Part shown: in pieces, positions 1 through 9,123 of the stretch
Layout of the letters: each line of letters begins with the position of its first letter
Position numbering within the stretch: the stretch's first letter is position 1
Assembly: GCA_021732785.1 (NCBI GenBank)
Contig: JAKFUG010000056.1
Coordinates: 1-50,843, forward strand
Reading direction: 5' to 3'
DNA length: 50,843 nt
Source: Planctomycetaceae bacterium
GTDB lineage: Bacteria; Planctomycetota; Planctomycetia; Planctomycetales; Planctomycetaceae
Notes under the pieces: generated by a model
What the model was told of the DNA's origin: nothing
The model's input: only the letters and a program-made list of their open reading frames with translations
Database searches by the model: none
Made by a program: the position numbers and the translations under genes

Positions 1-106
1 TTTGGCAAAATGTTTGTCGATCTTACAAGCCGGTCCCGTCCCCATCGCTGCGCTCCTTCGTCAACCACACCGGAAAATTCCGCAACCCTTGACGAAGGCC
101 CTCCCC

Positions 107-3100
107 ATGCAATCATTGGACCAATTCACGCCGCCGACATGCGATTGCCCTGCTGGGTCCGTACCGCATTCTGTCGAAACTGGGCCAGGGAGGCATGGGG
201 GCGGTGTTCAAGGCCCAGCATGAACACCTCGACAAAACGGTGGCGATCAAAGTGCTGTCGGCGGCGGTCACCCATCAAGCCGATGCGGTGGCGCGATTTC
301 GGCGCGAAATGCGGGCCGTCGGCAAACTGAATCATCCCAACATCGTGCAGGCCCACGACGCCGGCGAGATCGCCGGCACACATTACCTGGCCATGGAGTT
401 CATCGACGGCACCGACTTGCTCCATCTGGTCCGGGAGCGCGGTCCGATGTCGGTCATGAATGCCTGCAAAGCCGTGCGGCAAGCCGCTCAAGCGCTGGCC
501 GCCGCCCATGCCGCGGGGCTGGTGCATCGGGACATCAAGCCCTCGAACCTGCTCGTGGCGAAGAACGGGCAAATGAAGGTGCTCGATCTGGGGCTCGCCC
601 TTCTCGCCGGGGAAGCGACGACACACACTGCCGATCTCACGACGGCCGGGCAAGCCTTTGGGACGCCCGATTACATGGCCCCCGAGCAATGGGAAGACGC
701 TCATTCCGCCGATGCCCGTACCGATCTTTACGCCCTCGGCTGCACGCTCTACTTCCTGCTGACGGGGAAGGCTCCGTATGAGACCAGTACTCATCGGACC
801 GCGATCAATAAAATGAAGGGCCACCTCATGGATCCACCGCCGGATCTGCAGGCGGCCCGCAGTGATGTACCGCACGATCTCGTCGCGATCTACCAGAAAC
901 TGTTAGCGAAAAAACCGGCAGACCGGTATCAAACCGCGAAGGAACTGGCCGAGGTTTTAGCGCCGTTTTCGTCCTCGAAAGCCAGCCACAGCAGTTCAAC
1001 GGACGCGATGGCACCGCAAGCCACGATGCCCTGGGTGTTTCCACCGTTGGCCGTCGAACACGGCGGCAGCGCTCCGCCGCCCATTCGGAAGATCTCTTCC
1101 GCCGGACGCGGGTGGACACCGCGCCAGCAGGGCATTGCCGCCGGGGGTGCCGCCGCTTTGCTGCTCCTCGGTGTGATCATCATCACGATCACCAATAAAG
1201 ATGGCACGAAAACAAAGCTCGAATTCTCCGGCGACGCGCAACAAGTCGAGGTCGCCAAAGACGACAAATCTCTGGTGAAGATCACGCCGGGCGAAGCAGC
1301 CCAGTCTGCCGCTGTTCCTTCTAACACCGCACCGACGAAGCCCAAGCCGGCCGGTGTCGATCACCCCGTGTTTGCTGCCGACGGCAAAACCATCGGCTGG
1401 CCCATCGACGCCCCCAAACCAGCGATCGCCCCGTTCGATGCCGCGCAGGCGAAGCAACATCAGAAAGAATGGGCCGCGTACCTGAAAGTACCGGTCGAGT
1501 ATACCAACAGCATCGGCATGAAATTTCGTCTCATCCCACCGGGCGAATTCTTGATGGGCAGCACAACCAGGGAAATCGAAGAAGCCCTCAAAGAGGTCGG
1601 CGACAACCGGTACTGGCAGGACTGCATCCAGTCGGGCGCACCCCAGCATAAGGTGATCCTGACACAGCCGAGGTATCTTGCGGAGAACGAAGTCACTCAG
1701 GCCGAATACGAAAAAATGATGGGGACCAGTCCTTCCCATTTCTCCTCCACGGGCATGGGGAAAGAGACGGTGGCGGGGATCGAGACGACCACTCACCCCG
1801 TGGAAGAGGTCCGCTGGGAAGACGCGGTGGAATTCTGCATCAAGTTGAACCATCAGGAAGGTTTCAAGTCTTTCTCCACCGAGGCGGGACAGACGACGAT
1901 TCCCGCCGATAGCTCAGGATACCGACTCCCCAGCGAAGCGGAGTGGGAATTCGCCTGTCGCGGGGGAACCGTCGGAAAATACTGGTTCGGCGACAGAGAC
2001 GGAGACTTCGGGAACGCCGGATGGTATGGAGACAACGCGGCGGGTCGCACCCGTCCGGTTGGTCAGTTGCAAGCCAATCCGTTTGGTCTCTTTGACGTTC
2101 ATGGCAACGTCTGGGAATGGGTGCTGGATGGATGGGAGCCGACATATGGCGACCGTGAACCGGAGAAGTTGGTAATCAATCCCGGCCGCTCGCTCTCACC
2201 CGGCCCGCGAAAAGTAATCCGCGGCGGCAGTTGGCATGGCTCGGCATCCTACTCCCGGTCGTCGAGCCGCAATGCCGCCTTCCCCGGAAACCGGGATTTC
2301 GGAACTGGTTTTCGAGTCTCGTTGTCGGTCGATGCGGTGAAAGCGGCTCTCCGCAATCGCATGCCGAAGGTCGCGAACGGCGCGTCAAGTTGGCACGGCT
2401 GGCCCACCGATGCCCCCCAACCCGCCATCGCACCGTTCGACGCCACGCAGGCAAAAAAACATCAGGAAGAATGGGCGGCATATCTCAACGTTCCCGTCGA
2501 GTACACCAACAACCTCGGCATGACGTTCCGTCTCATTCCGCCCGGTGAGTTTCTGATGGGAAGCACCCCCGACGAGATGGAAACCAACCTGCGCGATGTC
2601 GGTCCCGATGATTTTCACTGGCGGGAGTGTATTCAAAGCGAAGCGCCGCAGCATCAAGTCATCCTGACACAACCGTTCTACCTCGCTGTTCATGAAGTCA
2701 CGCAAGCCGATTTCCAATCGCTGATGGACAAGAACCCGTCCATTTTTTCCGCAACGGGGCAGCGAAAGGCCAACGTCGACGGCCTCGATACCGCGCGTCA
2801 TCCGGTGGACGGCGTGAGCTGGCAGGAGGCTGGGGAGTTCTGCGCAAAACTGAGTGAAAAAGAGAAAATCGTGCCCGCGGAAAGGACCGGGTATCGTTTG
2901 CCGACGGAAGCCGAATGGGAGTTCGCCTGCCGGGCCGGAATGACCAAGACCTATTGGAGCGGCAAGTCCGTCCCGGATCTCATGACCGCGGGTTATTTCA
3001 TCCAGAACTCGATGTTCCGCACCCACCCGATTGGGGAACGGCTTGCCAATCCGTTCGGTTTGAAAGACACGCATGGCAACGTGTGGGAGTGGGTCACAGA

Positions 3101-3341
3101 TGCCTGGGATGCGAAGTTCTTCGAGCAATTCACCGAGCAGCCGGCGATCAATCCCCGAAGCCCTGCGTCATCCGGTTCTTATCGCGTGCTGCGGGGCGGA
3201 GATTGCTACACTCCGTTCATGGGCTGCCGGGCCGCCTTCCGTTTTTCCATCGATCCACAGGGGGCCGACAAAGTCGTCGGCTTGCGACCCGCCCTCGACG
3301 TGCAGGCGGTGCAACGGGCGTTGAAATCCTCGGTCAAGTAA
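107..3341 (+). CDS. Transmembrane Ser/Thr protein kinase with two C-terminal SUMF1 (FGE-like) domains; probable 5' frameshift
   Basis: Predicted membrane-anchored eukaryotic-type Ser/Thr kinase. Counting from the ATG at 195, the catalytic Lys is in AIK (about residue 19), HRDIKPSN is at 111-118, DLG (variant of DFG) at 131-133, and MAPEQW follows. A single membrane segment lies near 309-336. Two homologous SUMF1/FGE-like domains follow at about 437-708 and 769-1025, each with MGS, RLPxEAEWEFACR, FGLxDxHGNVWEW and a C-terminal RGG motif. Neither shows the CxxxxC copper site of aerobic FGE, so a binding or sensing role is more likely than formylglycine formation. ATG 195 cannot be the real start, because the glycine loop LGPYRILSKLGQGG is encoded just upstream in the same frame, which has no start codon back to the stop at 90. 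A credible start, ATG 107 (MQSLDQFTPPT), is in another frame. One extra base around 131-153 would explain this. Kinase call is firm; the 5' end is uncertain. Confidence 0.9.
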
Positions 3342-3350
3342 TCCGAAAAT

Positions 3351-3413
3351 GTGCCACGGCTTCGTCCGCGAAGCAGTGCCGATCACTTACCGCGGACTCT
3401 GCAGCCGTGGCAC
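3351..3413. repeat. Palindromic repeat, family C (copy 1)
   Basis: A GTGCCACGGCTTCGTCCGCG arm is followed by an imperfect inverted arm ending in GCCGTGGCAC. The same arms recur at 38740-38815. It sits just after the kinase stop and may act as a transcription-terminating hairpin. Confidence 0.6.
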
Positions 3414-3478
3414 GATAGCCTCCCCTACTGCCGAACAGTACACTCGGGACGCTCCACCCTTCCCGAGGATGCCGCTCC

Positions 3479-4198
3479 GTGCCGACTGCTGCCGATCCTG
3501 CCGCGTTCATCACCCGCTGGTCGAAATCCGGCGGGTCGGAGCGGGCGAACTACACGTCGTTTCTGTCTGAACTCTGCGACATCCTCGCCGTTCCCCGACC
3601 GGAACCGACGCAGGCCGATCCGACGAAGAACATCTACGTCTTCGAGCGCGACGTCTTCTTCCACAACACCGACGGCACCACCAGCACCGGCCGTATCGAT
3701 CTCTACAAACGGGGCTGCTTCATCCTCGAAGCGAAACAGGGAACCGAGCAAACCGCCGACGAACTTCAATTGTCGACGACGCCGAAGAAGTTGAAACGCG
3801 GTCACGGCGTGCGCGGGACGAAGGGCTGGGACGACGCGATGACCCGCGCTCGTGGTCAGGCCGAACAGTATGCCAAGGCGCTCCCCGTCGATGAAGGCTG
3901 GCCGCCGTTTCTCATCGTGGTCGATGTCGGTCATTCCATCGAACTCTTCGCCGACTTCACCAAGAGCGGCAAAGTGTACCTGCCATTCCCCGATCCGAAA
4001 TCGTATCGGCTCCTGCTCGACGATATCGCTGAAGACGACATTCGCGACCGTCTCCGCACGGTGTGGACCGATCCCGTCTCGCTTGATCCGACCCGCCGAT
4101 CCGCCAAGGTGACGCGGGAACTCGCCGATCGGCTGGCCAAGCTCGCGAAATCCCTCGAAGGATCGAAGTTTGAAGCGGGCTGCGTGGCTGTCATCTAG
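3479..4198 (+). pseudogene. N-terminal remnant (nuclease part) of an MmeI-like type IIL/IIG restriction-methylase
   Basis: A 239-codon ORF with a GTG start (GAGG upstream). It reads like the first quarter of the roughly 900-1000-residue MmeI-like single-chain restriction/methylation enzymes: [32 protein letters not shown], then the PD-(D/E)xK-type nuclease core D74...E84-A-K86 ([17 protein letters not shown]), [11 protein letters not shown], and [12 protein letters not shown]. Similarity appears to run to about residue 237 (LAKSLEG...VAV) and then stops at a TAG. The methyltransferase and target-recognition regions are missing, and the C-terminal tail of the same family lies 2.6 kb downstream at 6786-7331. 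The intervening DNA is a foreign PstI-type system. The nuclease core looks intact, so a free nuclease fragment could be made, but without methylase and recognition parts it is probably inactive. Family call is strong; functional state is inferred. Confidence 0.85.
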
Positions 4199-4200
4199 GT

Positions 4201-4230
4201 TTGCCTGCGTTCCGCGTATTTTCGTAGAAT
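4201..4230 (+). promoter_or_regulatory. Possible sigma70-like promoter for the PstI-type methylase
   Basis: TTGCCT (4201-4206), an 18-base spacer and TAGAAT (4225-4230) end 7 bases before the methylase ATG at 4238. Transcription from it would give an almost leaderless mRNA. It lies inside the lower-GC inserted segment, so the inserted pair may carry its own promoter. Pattern only; untested. Confidence 0.4.
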
Positions 4231-4237
4231 CACCGAG

Positions 4238-5755
4238 ATGGCTAGATCAACATTCCAACCCGCACGCTTGTTCGATGCCGACGACTTGGTTGAATCAAGC
4301 GATCGAGTGAACCGAGATCGGCGGTCCGATCTCGGCCAGTTCTTTACGCCCAAATCGATTGCCGATTTCATGGCGTCGCTTTTCGACGCCTGCCCTTCCA
4401 AGATTAGACTGCTCGATGCAGGTGCCGGTAATGGCTCATTAACCGAAGCGTTCGTGCAGTGGCTTTGCCAGTTGAAAATCAAACCCGATTCGCTTTCCGT
4501 CACGGCTTTTGAAATCGATGAACATGCAGTCCCGGCACTTCATGAGGCGATGACGCGGTGCCGAACGGAATGCGAATCCGTCGGGATCCGATTTACCTCA
4601 GAAGTTCGCCACGAGGACTTCATTAGCACGGCGTCGTATTCGGAACGAGGACTGTTTACCGAACGATTACGGTTCGATGCGGCGATTGTGAATCCTCCGT
4701 ACCGCAAGATTCAAAGCACTTCGAGTGCGAGAAAGATGCTGAGCGCGGTGGGGATTGAAACGAGCAATCTGTACTCCGGGTTTATCTCGCTCATCGTCCG
4801 GTTGCTCGTTCCCGGTGGACAACTGGTGGCGATCACCCCGAGGAGTTTCTGTAACGGTCCCTATTTCAAGCCGTTTCGCATCGACTTTCTGAGTCGAATG
4901 TCGTTACGCCGCATGCACGTCTTTGAATCTCGCGCGAGCGCTTTTGCGGACGACAATGTCCTTCAAGAGAATGTTATTTATCACGCTGTGAAAGCACGCA
5001 AGCCTCCCACCTACGTCGTGATCTCCAGCAGCAGTGGCGTTCCCGGTGCAATCGTTTCTGCACGCGGTACGCCTTTCTCGGATGTTGTCCATCCGGACGA
5101 CATCGAGCAATTTATCCACCTTGAAACTGACGACTCACATCGCATCGCCCGCAATCAGATGTCGACACTGACGGCGTCACTAACGGATTTGGGTCTGAAA
5201 GTCTCCACGGGCCGCGTTGTCGATTTTCGTGCGCGAGAATATCTCCGTGCAGACCCCGAACCCGGAACGGTCCCGCTGATTTACCCGTGCCATTTCCATC
5301 AAGGAGGCATTGCCTGGCCGAAGATCGGTGGCCGTAAGCCCAATGCGATCCACTCCAGTGCGCAGTCGTTGGGGCTGTTGGTTCCACGCGGTTGTTATGT
5401 CCTCGTAAAACGGTTTTCGGCCAAAGAGGAACGCCGCCGAATCGTGGCCAGCGTTTGCGATCCGGAAATTCTCGCCGGCGAAGCCTTCGGCATCGAGAAC
5501 CACCTCAACTATTTTCATGCGAATGGCCACGGGCTCGAACGAGACTTGGCCTTCGGCCTTGCCTCGTTCCTGAACTCCACAGTGGTGGATCAGTATTTCC
5601 GTCAGTTCAGCGGTCACACGCAGGTCAACTCAACGGACCTGCGATCATTGCGATTTCCATCGACCGATCAACTGCGGCGCTTCGGACAGCAGCATCCACC
5701 TGGACTGTCGACCCAAGCGGAGTTGGACCGTCTTGTCGACGAGGAATTCTTCTAA
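4238..5755 (+). CDS. PstI/BsuBI-type adenine-N6 DNA methyltransferase
   Basis: A 505-residue class I methyltransferase and the modification partner of the endonuclease that begins on its stop codon. Motif X-like GQFFTP is at 33-38, the SAM-binding motif I DAGAGNGSLT at 60-69, an acidic FEID near 91-94, and the catalytic motif IV NPPY at 152-155. The NPPY motif indicates N6-adenine methylation. The length closely matches M.PstI and M.BsuBI, which modify CTGCAG, so this is the predicted specificity, by family rather than by test. The C-terminal half should hold the recognition region. The stop TAA overlaps the next ATG by one base (TAATG), implying translational coupling. Base composition is visibly lower in GC than flanking genes. 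The pair sits between the two halves of an older MmeI-like gene. Confidence 0.92.
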   Translation: MARSTFQPARLFDADDLVESSDRVNRDRRSDLGQFFTPKSIADFMASLFDACPSKIRLLDAGAGNGSLTEAFVQWLCQLKIKPDSLSVTAFEIDEHAVPALHEAMTRCRTECESVGIRFTSEVRHEDFISTASYSERGLFTERLRFDAAIVNPPYRKIQSTSSARKMLSAVGIETSNLYSGFISLIVRLLVPGGQLVAITPRSFCNGPYFKPFRIDFLSRMSLRRMHVFESRASAFADDNVLQENVIYHAVKARKPPTYVVISSSSGVPGAIVSARGTPFSDVVHPDDIEQFIHLETDDSHRIARNQMSTLTASLTDLGLKVSTGRVVDFRAREYLRADPEPGTVPLIYPCHFHQGGIAWPKIGGRKPNAIHSSAQSLGLLVPRGCYVLVKRFSAKEERRRIVASVCDPEILAGEAFGIENHLNYFHANGHGLERDLAFGLASFLNSTVVDQYFRQFSGHTQVNSTDLRSLRFPSTDQLRRFGQQHPPGLSTQAELDRLVDEEFF

Positions 5756-6762
5756 TGGCAGGGCGAAAGCGTGATTCACTTGCCATCGCACGGGTACAGA
5801 AACTCGACGAAGCTGGCGCAATCCTGGATGCAATGGGCTTCGGCAACAAGCAGCGGAACGACACTGCCAAATATGCGTTTCTGGCCTTGTGCGGTTTGAC
5901 ACCAAGCATGCCATGGAGTCAGGCCACAGCTCCGTTGCTTGGGATCACGCCCATTATGGATGCAATCGCTGCGAGCTATGGAGTGCAATATGCTCCGAAC
6001 ACGCGGGAGACGGTCCGTGATGAGGCGGTGAAACATTTTGTCGCGGCAGGACTACTGATTCGGAATCCAGACAATCCCAGTCGTCCCACGAACAGCGGCA
6101 ACACCGTGTACGGTCTGGAACCACATGCACTGGACCTGATTCGACAATTTGGGACACCCCAATGGGCAGCCGCGTTGGCTCGCTATCTCGAATCTCGGGC
6201 CGACATCGTCGCAGAATTGACTCGCTCGCGGAGTTTGAATCGTGTTGAAGTCACGCTTCCGAACGGCTCATTGGTCTCCCTTTCTCCGGGCGGACAAAAC
6301 CCGCTCATCAAGCGCATTCTCGAAGATTTCTGCTCGTATTGGATCCGTACAGGCGTCGTCGTTTACATCGGCGATACAGAGAACAAATGGCTGCACTTCG
6401 ACTCCGGCTACCTGTTAAAACTCGGCGTCACGATTGACACCGCGGATAAGATTCCGGATGTGGTAGTTCACGACACCACCCGTAATTGGCTTGTGCTCAT
6501 TGAAGCCGTCACATCGGTCGGTCCCGTTGACGCGAAGCGCCGAACAGAACTCAAGAAAATCTTCGCTAACTCAGCGGCTGCCTTGGTCTTCGTAACGGCT
6601 TTTCCAAGCCGCGAAGTCATGCGGGCGTTCGTAACGCATATTTCCTGGGAATCCGAGGTCTGGCTTGCCGATGACCCCATGCACCTGATTCATTTCAACG
6701 GCGAACGCTGCTTTGCTCCTTACAATGATGCCTTGCCGGAGCAATTGCGGCAGAATTCCTGA
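5755..6762 (+). CDS. PstI/BsuBI-family type II restriction endonuclease
   Basis: A 335-residue protein; R.PstI and R.BsuBI are of similar size. It should cleave unmodified DNA, by family at CTGCAG. The conserved C-terminal block is clear: YIGDTENKWLHFD (about 204-216), IPDVVVHD (233-240) and WLVLIEAVTS (245-254), then GPVDAKRR, FVTAFPSR and HFNGER. PD234-235 and E250 probably form the catalytic acidic cluster. I chose ATG 5755 over the upstream in-frame start at 5392 because 5755 overlaps the methylase stop (TAATG) and because the stretch before it lies within methylase coding sequence. No controller gene is seen. The stop codon is about 25 bases before MmeI-like C-terminal homology resumes. 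Confidence 0.93.
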   Translation: MAGRKRDSLAIARVQKLDEAGAILDAMGFGNKQRNDTAKYAFLALCGLTPSMPWSQATAPLLGITPIMDAIAASYGVQYAPNTRETVRDEAVKHFVAAGLLIRNPDNPSRPTNSGNTVYGLEPHALDLIRQFGTPQWAAALARYLESRADIVAELTRSRSLNRVEVTLPNGSLVSLSPGGQNPLIKRILEDFCSYWIRTGVVVYIGDTENKWLHFDSGYLLKLGVTIDTADKIPDVVVHDTTRNWLVLIEAVTSVGPVDAKRRTELKKIFANSAAALVFVTAFPSREVMRAFVTHISWESEVWLADDPMHLIHFNGERCFAPYNDALPEQLRQNS

Positions 6763-6785
6763 GTGATTTTCGGTGTGTCCGAGGA

Positions 6786-7331
6786 GCCGCTACGGCGAAG
6801 GACAAGGTGATCCACGAACAGGGGTTGGTGTCGGTCCTGAAGCAGATTCACGACGACCTCGACGCCGCCGTCTTTGAGGCGTATGGCTGGCCGGTGTCCC
6901 TGACCGATGAGGAAATCCTCGAACGGCTAGTCGCCCTCAACGCCGAACGGGCCGCCGAAGAACAACGCGGCCTCATCCGCTGGCTGCGCCCCGAATTCCA
7001 GAACCCCAGCGGTGGGAAAACGATTCAACCGGAACTCGACATCGAACCGGAAGAGGAAGAAGTGGCCGCCACTGGGAAGAAGACCAAGCGGGGCGCGAAA
7101 CCGCAAGCGGGGGTGGCGGCCGGGAAGAAAACTTCGTGGCCGAAGAAGTTGCCGGAGCAATTTCAGATGGTGGTACAACGTCTGCAAGCCGCCGAGAAAC
7201 CGCTCACCGCCGCCGATCTTGCCAAGGCGTTCACCAAGGCGAAGGAAGCGGACATCGCCGAGCTATTGGAAACCCTCGTCACCCTCGGCAAAGCCCGCCC
7301 GGTAAAAGGGGAACGCTACGCCGCAGTGTGA
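6786..7331 (+). pseudogene. C-terminal remnant of the MmeI-like restriction-methylase
   Basis: An open frame running from 6762 with no good start of its own; the first candidate is GTG 6807. The encoded segment TAKDKVIHEQGLVSVLKQIH, then DDLDAAVF, AYGWP, LVALNAERAAEEQRGLIRWL and RPEFQNP is the typical tail of MmeI-like enzymes. It is followed by a Lys/Glu-rich linker and a final helical segment (WPKKLPEQ, ADLAKAFTKAK, ELLETLVTLGKA). It is the other end of the gene whose N-terminus lies at 3479-4198, in the same orientation. The missing middle, roughly 650-750 residues by family length, contained the methylase and most of the specificity region. Translation as an independent protein is doubtful. 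Confidence 0.82.
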
Positions 7332-7360
7332 CGGGGTTGTCGGGAAGTCGGTGAACTGAA

Positions 7361-7437
7361 GTGTGCCACGGCCGTGTCGGCCGTGCGCGGTGGCAAAACG
7401 CGCTGCAAAATCGCGCGGCCGACACGGCCGTGGCACA
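7361..7437. repeat. Palindromic repeat, family B (copy 1)
   Basis: Perfect outer arms (TGTGCCACGGCCGTGTCGGC and its inverse) flank a core containing GGTGGCAAAACG and GCAAAATCGC. A second copy with the same core is at 28744-28822. It lies between the convergent MmeI tail and the PQQ gene. Confidence 0.75.
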
Positions 7438-7508
7438 AAAAGCACTCCACGTTGCGAATGAACGGACTCCTGTAAAATCACCGGCCGATCCCGAATTTGG
7501 CTTCGGGA

Positions 7509-8741
7509 TTATTGGCCGACGCAAATCAAACTCTTCGCCCCGCGGATGAAAATCTGGCCATCGCTGATGGCGGGCGACGAATACGCTTCCTCCCCCAGCG
7601 GGTTCTGGGCGATGATCTTGAACTCTTTATCCGCGGCGATCACGTGCATGGTGCCGGCGTCGTCGAGGAAGTAGACGTTTCCCTTCGCGGCGACGAGGGA
7701 ACTGCTGTGGTGCGGGCCGAGGCGTTTGAACCATTGCACTTCGCCGGTGGTCGCCTCGAAACAGGTCGCGATCCCTTCGTCAGAGACGCAAAAGAAAAAA
7801 TCTCCGGCGGCGACGGGGGACGGAACGTATGACACGCCGCGGTTGAGGTGTCGCCATTTGACGTGGGATTCCGCGGTGATCTGGCCGCTCCCGCGCGGAT
7901 CGATGGCGAGGATGTGTTTGTCCGGGAAGCCGCCGGTGATGAAGACCAGCCCGGCGTTCATCACCGGTGAAGCGACGAACTGTTCGGTGGGACCATCGAG
8001 CAGCCACCACTGCTTGCCGGTGTTCGGATCATAGCTGGCAACACATTTGCTGCCGGAGAGAATCATTTGCGTGCGGCCGTCGATGTCCCGGATGATCGGC
8101 GTGCAATAGCTGCGGGTTTTGTTCTCCCGCGGCGTCTTCCAGAGGGTATGTCCATCGGCCCGGTCGAGCGCGACGAGATAGGCGTTGCCGTCGTGATCGC
8201 CGTTGATGATCACCATGTCGTTGTAGAGCACGGGGCACGAACAGAAACCGTGGACGCTGGAGAACCCGCCCGGTTTGACATCCCACACGCGGTCGCCGTC
8301 CATCGTGAAAGCGACGACGCGGACATCTTTCTCGTCGAGGAAGGTGGCATAAATCCGTTCGCCATCGGTCGCCGGGGTGCTGGAAGCCCAACTGTTGAGT
8401 TTGTGTTTTTTCTCCAGCGGCGATTTTTCGACTTCCCGCTCCCAGGCGATTTTGCCATCGCGGCGATTCACCGCCACCAGCATCCGTCGTTCGCCCGGTT
8501 CGTCGGCTCCCGTGATGAAGACGCGGTCATTCCACACGATGGGCGACGAGTGCCCGGTATACGGCAGGGGGGTTTTCCACGCGAGGTTCTGATTTCCGGG
8601 AACATCCCACGTCGTCGGCACGTCTGTTTCAACGCTGCTGCCATCGCCGCGCGGCCCGCGCCAGCCCGGCCAGTTTTCAGCAAACGCGGGAGTGACCGCG
8701 AGAATCATCCATAAAAACAACAAACCGGCGGGTCGAAGCAT
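7509..8741 (-). CDS. Exported PQQ-like beta-propeller repeat protein
   Basis: A 410-residue exported protein. An N-terminal signal peptide (MLRPAGLLFLWMILAVTPAFA) is followed by NWPGWRGPRGDG, the usual opening of planctomycete PQQ-like WD40 proteins. Repeated blades then show patterns such as VNRRDGKIAWERE, LDRADGHTLWKTP, YDPNTGKQWW and FEATTGEVQWFKR (the AxDxxTGxxxW signature). The longer ORF starting at 8969 is not used, because the signal peptide begins at the ATG at 8741 and the extra 76 codons fall in repeat-bearing intergenic DNA. Known relatives are structural propellers without a proven enzymatic role, and no dehydrogenase active-site motif is evident. It is monocistronic and convergent with the restriction island. 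Confidence 0.88.
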   Translation of the reverse strand: MLRPAGLLFLWMILAVTPAFAENWPGWRGPRGDGSSVETDVPTTWDVPGNQNLAWKTPLPYTGHSSPIVWNDRVFITGADEPGERRMLVAVNRRDGKIAWEREVEKSPLEKKHKLNSWASSTPATDGERIYATFLDEKDVRVVAFTMDGDRVWDVKPGGFSSVHGFCSCPVLYNDMVIINGDHDGNAYLVALDRADGHTLWKTPRENKTRSYCTPIIRDIDGRTQMILSGSKCVASYDPNTGKQWWLLDGPTEQFVASPVMNAGLVFITGGFPDKHILAIDPRGSGQITAESHVKWRHLNRGVSYVPSPVAAGDFFFCVSDEGIATCFEATTGEVQWFKRLGPHHSSSLVAAKGNVYFLDDAGTMHVIAADKEFKIIAQNPLGEEAYSSPAISDGQIFIRGAKSLICVGQ

Positions 8742-8779
8742 GGGGGAACTTTCGGTTGTCAATTCGAAAAGCGTTTTTG

Positions 8780-8882
8780 TCAAAAAGGCACAAGAGACAC
8801 AAAAAGAATGCAGGAAGAGGAAAGGCAGGTTTACTCTTCTGAATCCTGGCTTCCCCCGTTTGTGGCTCGTGTGCCTTTTCGT
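8780..8882. repeat. Inverted repeat in the PQQ/MoxR divergent intergenic region
   Basis: Arms CAAAAAGGCACA (from 8780) and TGTGCCTTTTCG (ending near 8882) extend over about 23 bases with few mismatches. The 380-base gap also holds a perfect 8-bp hairpin, GTGGCATG...CATGCCAC (8942-8964), and a CTCTTGACCCTCG motif just before the moxR start that recurs inside the 33561-38657 gene. Nothing else is recognised here. Confidence 0.5.
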
Positions 8883-9123
8883 GGCCAAAAACTCTTCTCT
8901 TCGTCTCGCGTCTTTTTGCGGCCCACCGCTTCTCTTGGTAAGTGGCATGGGAATAGCATGCCACGCCATCGGACCAAAAGAAATTCCGTCTCGTCCGTGA
9001 TCTGAATTTTGATCCGCCCCGTTTCCACCGCTCGGTCAACTTGGTATGACGCTATAGACAATTCACCTGACATAAACTGCTGTCCGGCTCTTGACCCTCG
9101 CCTCTCGACACTGGACTTTATCC

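Noticed and set aside
126-875. 249-codon minus-strand ORF under the kinase
   Set aside because: It is antisense to clear kinase motifs; high GC creates long open antisense frames.
195-3341. Active formylglycine-generating (sulfatase-maturing) enzyme
   Set aside because: The SUMF1 domains lack the paired cysteines of aerobic FGE; kinase-fused SUMF1 domains are better seen as binding modules.
3479-7331. BREX or DISARM system
   Set aside because: No PglZ, BrxC, DrmA/B or helicase genes are present; the fragments fit an MmeI-like enzyme and the pair fits a PstI-type system.
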